64,000 nucleotides of DNA from Ciona savignyi. Lineage: Eukaryota > Chordata > Ascidiacea > Phlebobranchia > Cionidae. Of the stretch, positions 61,501-64,000 are shown in pieces. How positions within the stretch are numbered: the stretch's first letter is position 1; the number at the start of each line of letters is the position of its first letter. Both the position numbers and the translations under genes were made by a program. The notes under the pieces were generated by a model. That model was given only the letters and a program-made list of their open reading frames with translations. It was not told the origin of the DNA and ran no database searches. The DNA lies in contig CH003381.1 of the NCBI GenBank assembly GCA_000149265.1, positions 433,762 to 497,761 of the forward strand, written 5' to 3'.

Positions 61501-63691
61501 CGAGCTAGTAAATGCAAGTTATCGATTATTTGTCGAAAGGTGCGACGTGTTAAATTACAAGTTAAAGCTTTGGAGAAAAAGGTATGATGGGTAAAACAAT
61601 TATATCGCTACTCTAATTTCCTTTGTCGTATTAATAAAGATGTGTCTCTTTATCTTATATAGAAAACTATAGGCCTACTAAACTTTACTAAACTAATCTC
61701 TTACTCGTTCTGGAGTTGGGCTGTCCAGCGCTTTGATTTCAAGGAAGTGAATATCAGCCTCCATCTGTATAATACAAGGGTGATATAAGAGCATTGTGAG
61801 GATGCCGACAGATACATCTTTCTTTTATTATGGTGTTTTATTATCTACTGAATAACAAACACTTGAAAATAAACTGCAATAATATGTGTAGATTCGGCAT
61901 GCAGATGCACCTCGGACAAAACTGAAGGTAGGTAAAGCTACAGACCAACATGGGTTTAGTTGGTAGTTAGTGGTAAAGGTAACATTTGGGCTGAGGTTCA
62001 TGTTAGCGTTTTGAATAGGAGCGAATACTGTTTAGTCGGCAGTTTTCCTGCTTCCGATGTTTGTTTCTATTTAAGTGTTATCTGTGTTTTCTTAAAGTGA
62101 TATAAATGAATGAACTGCTGATTCAGCTATACTAGCCATAGTCGTATAAATAGGGAGCAAAATACAGCAGGCGTTATTACCTTGAACGGGGCCTTCGTTG
62201 CTAGAATCTGAAGTCTGTACGGCGTTAGGACCTGAGATTACAACGGCTGTGTGTTAGTTAAAAAAGTCTGGAACATTTTTTTTGGGAGCTTGACTGCCGA
62301 ATTGGGTTATCCAAGTGTGGCCGATAAGTTATTACGAACGTAATCATGGGTTATTGCTTAAACCAAGTAACAAAATACTGTTTTAAAATTTAAATAAAAT
62401 TAAAAGTTTGTTATAAATTAGATTTAAAGAAATGCATAATGACCGCGGGGTAATCTGAAGACTACCCGGGTGATAACTGATAACATCAATTAACGTTTTC
62501 GTGAGATAATCTGAAATTGCCCGTATAGGGATCACACCCCCTGCGTTTTCCCAATCACTTAGGATAAAACATAATTGTCATATTCTTACCAAGTTAATAA
62601 TGTATATACACAAAACAAATAAACGTATAGGTAAAAATATATTTTACCAAAAAAAAACAAGTTTCTACTTAGACCATTTTACTATACATATTCATGCAAA
62701 GTAGTAAAAAGTATGTTGTAAAGTAGGAAAGATAAATAAATTGTTATACATTACAACCCATTTAATCAACGCACCAACACTTTTGGTTCCACCAGATCCT
62801 TTACACCTTCTACTTTCACCATCTTCTTCAACGTCACAATGTTCTTTCTTCCAATCGTGTCGCGTATACCCTCCGCTGGTGTGATAATATTATTATAAGC
62901 AGGCCCTGCTGTGGTCGTGGTTATTAGTACCTCACGATACGCGGGGATACAGTCTGGCTGCCCAGTGCTCACCTACAAGAGTTTAAATGCGTCCACACAT
63001 ATACTTTAGTCTTACCGGTTAGTCTGGTGGTTTAGTGCGACGCCTTTCAGCCAAAAGTTTGCAGGTTCGAAAATGGTAGCTAACTAGTCGGCTGTGTCCT
63101 TGGGCAAGGCACTTAATGGACATTGCCTACACCGGGTTCTACAAAATTGAAGGAAGGTGTAAATCATACGCAACACACTGCATTAGCTCCGCTAACCCGA
63201 CGATGGGCGCGAGGTGATCTGACGATTACCCGTGTGTTAACCCCATTGGTTTTCCCATTCACGGGGATAAACATGAATATATCCTATCCTATAACAGGTC
63301 CGACGAATCAGCCCAAGATTATAGTGAAGGAAAGGTCATGTGGCCGAATAGTTAACAAAATCTATTCGTGTACATACTTTTATATACAAACAAACATAAT
63401 GATGGGCCAATCATGAATTAAAACGGTAAAAAATAAAAAAAAACATTTTAGGGAAAACTCCATCGCAGGTTCAAAACTAAATTCTGTAAAAAACATAATC
63501 GTTAAGAATAGCCTGACATCCGAGCCACTGGATTAGAAATGATTCGACCGTCCATCACTCCACAAGGAGCACAAACGTACCAGACTGGTGAAAAGGTCCG
63601 TCGATGAAACCTTCAATCATGCTGACGGTATCATCAAAGGGGGTTCCCCTGACGTCATCCGAACGTAAACCTCTGTGTGTAGCGTAGGGGT
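40559..63691 (-). CDS. CARMIL: CARMIL: capping protein regulator and myosin-1 linker (5' end probably outside window)
   Basis: Exons: 63581-63691 (tentative), 62775-62953, 62181-62231, 61705-61764, 59716-59840, 57415-57580, 57148-57221, 56475-56550, 55653-55741, 55055-55224, 54226-54344, 53821-53898, 53347-53423, 52630-52669, 52191-52261, 51704-51776, 51165-51287, 50676-50789, 49698-49801, 49254-49391, 48468-48676, 48133-48245, 47538-47657, 46742-46798, 46148-46260, 45658-45745, 45034-45205, 44457-44539, 43718-44297, 43158-43231, 42662-42747, 42005-42063, 41655-41692, 40927-41043, 40559-40612. Phase is continuous; about 1,300 residues. Order: CARMIL PH-like domain (IRDTIGRKN to LRTIFPGVA), N-linker (GPCGNFSEIYRCICDYLG), leucine-rich repeats (57148 to 49254), dimerisation helices, Lys/Glu-rich exon, capping-protein-binding motifs, and an end GLGGDILAEMRLKK. 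CARMILs weaken actin capping protein at the leading edge. Which vertebrate paralogue it matches is undecided. No start Met is visible in the PH exon, so the true start is upstream. Confidence 0.9.
41107..41260 (+). mobile_element. Diverged tRNA-SINE fragment in CARMIL intron
   Basis: It contains a head like TAGTGGGTTAGCATG...GGGTTGCAGGTTCGAAAAGT (box A and box B of a tRNA promoter), then TGTGTTCATGGGCAAGGCAT. The tail is lost. Confidence 0.55.
42662..43231 (-). other. CARMIL capping-protein-interaction and CARMIL-specific motifs (two exons)
   Basis: Exons 43158-43231 and 42662-42747 join to read LDHITKARPRGPPRRAAKRK. This matches the CPI pattern L-x-H-x-T-x-x-R-P-K, with Arg for the last Lys. 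It is followed by VDNFFTKR, which matches the CARMIL-specific VDEFFTKK. These segments bind the heterodimeric actin capping protein in vertebrate CARMILs. Confidence 0.8.
43319..43616 (+). mobile_element. Near-complete tRNA-derived SINE
   Basis: This is the best copy in the window. The head has a box A-like GTTGGTCTAACGGTTAAGTG and box B-like AGGTTGAAGGTGCGAAACTG. The body has GCAAGGCACTTTACGGACAT and AATGGGTTCTACCAAATTGA. The tail, CATTCACGGGGATAAAGATG, ends in ATCCTATCC repeats. It resembles the composite SINE class described from Ciona. It lies in a CARMIL intron, antisense to the gene. Confidence 0.88.
43718..44297 (-). other. Lys/Glu-rich low-complexity exon of CARMIL (probable single alpha helix)
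   Basis: This 580-nt exon encodes repeats of EEKKEKAKEEKKEK type over about 100 residues, after an acidic, Ser/Val-rich stretch. The alternating Glu and Lys runs fit the ER/K pattern of stable single alpha helices. On the plus strand it is a nearly pure pyrimidine tract (about 43735-44030), and the open frames seen there on the plus strand are shadows of it. The exon lies directly upstream of the capping-protein-binding exons. Confidence 0.8.
44650..44890 (+). mobile_element. Old diverged SINE copy
   Basis: TAGCTTGGTTAGTTTGTGCT, GGTGGGATCAAAACTGGTCA, TTGGGTCCACAAAGCAC and GGGTGCGCGGTATCTGACGA align loosely with the head and body of the SINE family. It lies in a CARMIL intron. Confidence 0.45.
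47197..47457. mobile_element. hAT-type MITE, 261 bp, in CARMIL intron
   Basis: The left end CAGGGTTTTAACTGG and the right end, CAGTGGCTCTTAAACTTTTT read inward, are imperfect inverted repeats of the hAT CAGNG type. Flanks ATATAGAT (47189-47196) and ATACAGAT (47458-47465) match at 7 of 8 bases, as expected of an aged 8-bp duplication. There is no coding capacity. Confidence 0.65.
50381..50600 (-). mobile_element. tRNA-derived SINE with internal deletion
   Basis: The reverse strand has the tail GGATAAACATGAATATC, CCGTGTGTTAACCCCCTTGG and GGCGCGAGGTGATCTGACGA. The middle (ACCAAATTGAAG to GCAAGGCACTT) is shortened and changed. It lies in a CARMIL intron. Confidence 0.7.
52849..53135 (-). mobile_element. 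tRNA-derived SINE, nearly full length
   Basis: The reverse strand shows a diverged head (AGGTTAGTGTGGTGGATCAG), a box B-like GGGTTGCAGGTACGAAACTG, TTGAGCAAGGCACTTAACGG and CAGTGGATTGATGGGTTCTA, and ends with GGATAAACATAAATATCC. It lies in the intron between the 40-nt CARMIL exon 52630-52669 and exon 53347-53423. Confidence 0.78.
53683..53766. repeat. 21-bp tandem repeat, four copies
   Basis: The unit AATTTAATAACTTATAATAT plus one A repeats four times with two single-base changes. It lies in a CARMIL intron, 55 bp from the donor of exon 53821-53898. Confidence 0.9.
54674..54952 (+). mobile_element. tRNA-derived SINE with degraded head
   Basis: The head (GTTACACCATCGAATTTTCA, GAAATCAGCCGCTTGCTAGT) is diverged. 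The body (TGGGCAAGGCACTTAAAGGA, ACAGGTTCTACCAAATTGAA) and tail (CATTCACGGAGATAAACATG) are clear. Confidence 0.75.
55275..55450 (+). mobile_element. Diverged SINE fragment
   Basis: TTGCTAGTAGGTTGTGTCCT, GGGCACTTAGGACA, ACACTGCAATAACTTC and AAATATAAACATCATATCCT follow the order of the SINE body with gaps. Confidence 0.5.
56690..56870 (-). mobile_element. Diverged SINE fragment
   Basis: The reverse strand keeps AGGTTTGAAACCAGCCGCTA, CGGTTATGTTCTTGTGCAAG and a CTGAACTCAGTAG piece in SINE order, with no tail. Confidence 0.45.
57664..57739. repeat. Three imperfect direct repeats of about 26 bp
   Basis: TATGAATGTTAGCTTAAAGT, AAAATGTTAACTTAAAGTTA and TATGAATGTTAACCTGAGTT follow one another in the intron before CARMIL exon 57415-57580. 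Confidence 0.6.
58890..59140 (+). mobile_element. Diverged SINE fragment
   Basis: AAAACTAGCCGCTGTTTAGA, CATCGCCTGAACCCAGTGGA and TAGGGATAAAACATAAATAT match the body and tail of the family. Other parts are scrambled. Confidence 0.45.
59799..60062 (-). repeat. Partial exon plus intron duplication in CARMIL
   Basis: The segment 59799-59893 (the first part of exon 59716-59840, its acceptor and upstream intron) is repeated with few changes at about 59945-60058. The second copy keeps CATTCCAG/CTAATCGTGAC and the coding start, and breaks after about 40 exon bases into unrelated AT-rich sequence. In the transcript it precedes the true exon, so it forms a decoy acceptor with no matching donor. Confidence 0.85.
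60080..61700. other. CARMIL intron without visible genes
   Basis: AT-rich intronic DNA between exons 61705-61764 and 59716-59840. Short frames on both strands (for example 60409-60603, plus) show no motif. No repeat beyond simple AT tracts stands out. Confidence 0.5.
62440..62600 (+). mobile_element. SINE 3'-end fragment
   Basis: GAGATAATCTGAAATTGCCC, ACCCCCTGCGTTTTCCCAAT and AGGATAAAACATAATTGTCA are the tail portion of the family with changes. It lies in the CARMIL intron between 62775 and 62231. Confidence 0.55.
63015..63292 (+). mobile_element. Near-complete tRNA-derived SINE
   Basis: Head GGTTAGTCTGGTGGTTTAGT (box A-like) and GTTTGCAGGTTCGAAAATGG (good box B). The body has TTGGGCAAGGCACTTAATGG, and the tail CATTCACGGGGATAAACATG ends ATCCTATCC. 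A short deletion removes part of the CCCAGCGGATTAATGG segment. Confidence 0.85.
63581..63691 (-). CDS. Tentative upstream coding exon of CARMIL
   Basis: It is bounded by TTTTCACAG and GTACGT. Only one frame is open across it; it ends HQS plus one base, in phase 1. That fits the next exon only if that exon's acceptor is at 62953 (GGCAGCCAG/AC). The sequence, including TPFDDTVSMIEGFIDGPFHQ, has no counterpart I know at the N-terminus of vertebrate CARMIL, where only about 10 residues precede this point. It may be an alternative or lineage-specific N-terminus. Confidence 0.45.
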
Positions 63692-64000
63692 CTGTGAAAA
63701 GAATTGAAACCGGCTTATTCACAATGTCTCGTTTTTATTAAGTTGTTCTTACATTAGGCGGCATTATATTCGATTGCAGAGTAGTCTTTGTGTGACGCGT
63801 TGGTTAAACAAGGCGGTTTAATGGGTTTATCAAAACTGTTGCAATGTCTTAATCGCACAAAACAGTACAATAGCTCCACAATGTGAAAAAAGCGTGTATT
63901 CTGATGTTTCTAAAGAGTAATTTCCTAACTCGGGAGATAAACATTAGTATTCTCATAATCCTCCGAAATCTTAAATTGTTGGTTTAATTGTAAAATTCAG

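Overview
The window is animal (chordate-type) nuclear DNA: AT-rich, with GT-AG introns, conserved metazoan genes split into many short exons, and many interspersed tRNA-derived SINEs and small DNA transposons. The gene content, short introns, SINE type and candidate spliced-leader acceptors next to start codons suggest a tunicate of the Ciona type. That is an inference; no species can be proved from sequence alone. One run of 100 N marks an assembly gap.

Layout: (1) 1-19030, minus strand: the first 30 exons of a very large secreted or cell-surface protein. A signal peptide is followed by about 1,540 residues of cysteine-rich GCC2/GCC3 (ephrin-receptor-like) modules, and the 3' end lies beyond base 1. 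Its introns hold minisatellites and a 1.37-kb hAT element. (2) 20991-28506, minus strand: two tandem GNAT-fold N-acetyltransferase genes with matching four-exon structures. (3) 28519-32233: gene-poor DNA with a piggyBac-like element and SINE remnants. (4) 32234-33571, plus strand: an intronless NUF2 kinetochore gene with an E2F-like site upstream. (5) 34740-39803, minus strand: a complete six-exon lysosomal glycosidase whose active-site residues match alpha-N-acetylgalactosaminidase (NAGA). A TTAA-flanked MITE lies in intron 1, and another MITE abuts the start codon. (6) 40559-63691, minus strand: a CARMIL (capping protein regulator and myosin-1 linker) gene of at least 34 exons. It has the PH-like N-terminus, leucine-rich repeats, dimerisation helices, a long Lys/Glu-rich exon and capping-protein-binding motifs, and its first exon probably lies outside the window.

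The genes are functionally unrelated (matrix or receptor-like protein, acetyltransferases, mitosis, lysosome, actin), and I see no operon spacing. Exon borders were placed by reading splice sites and were accepted only when reading phase carried through from one exon to the next. The most notable items are the giant GCC2/GCC3 protein, the transposon whose target-site duplication overlaps the NAGA start codon, the CRE-bearing piggyBac-like MITE in the same gene, the Lys/Glu helix exon and missing proline-rich tail of CARMIL, and a partial exon duplication that creates a decoy acceptor.
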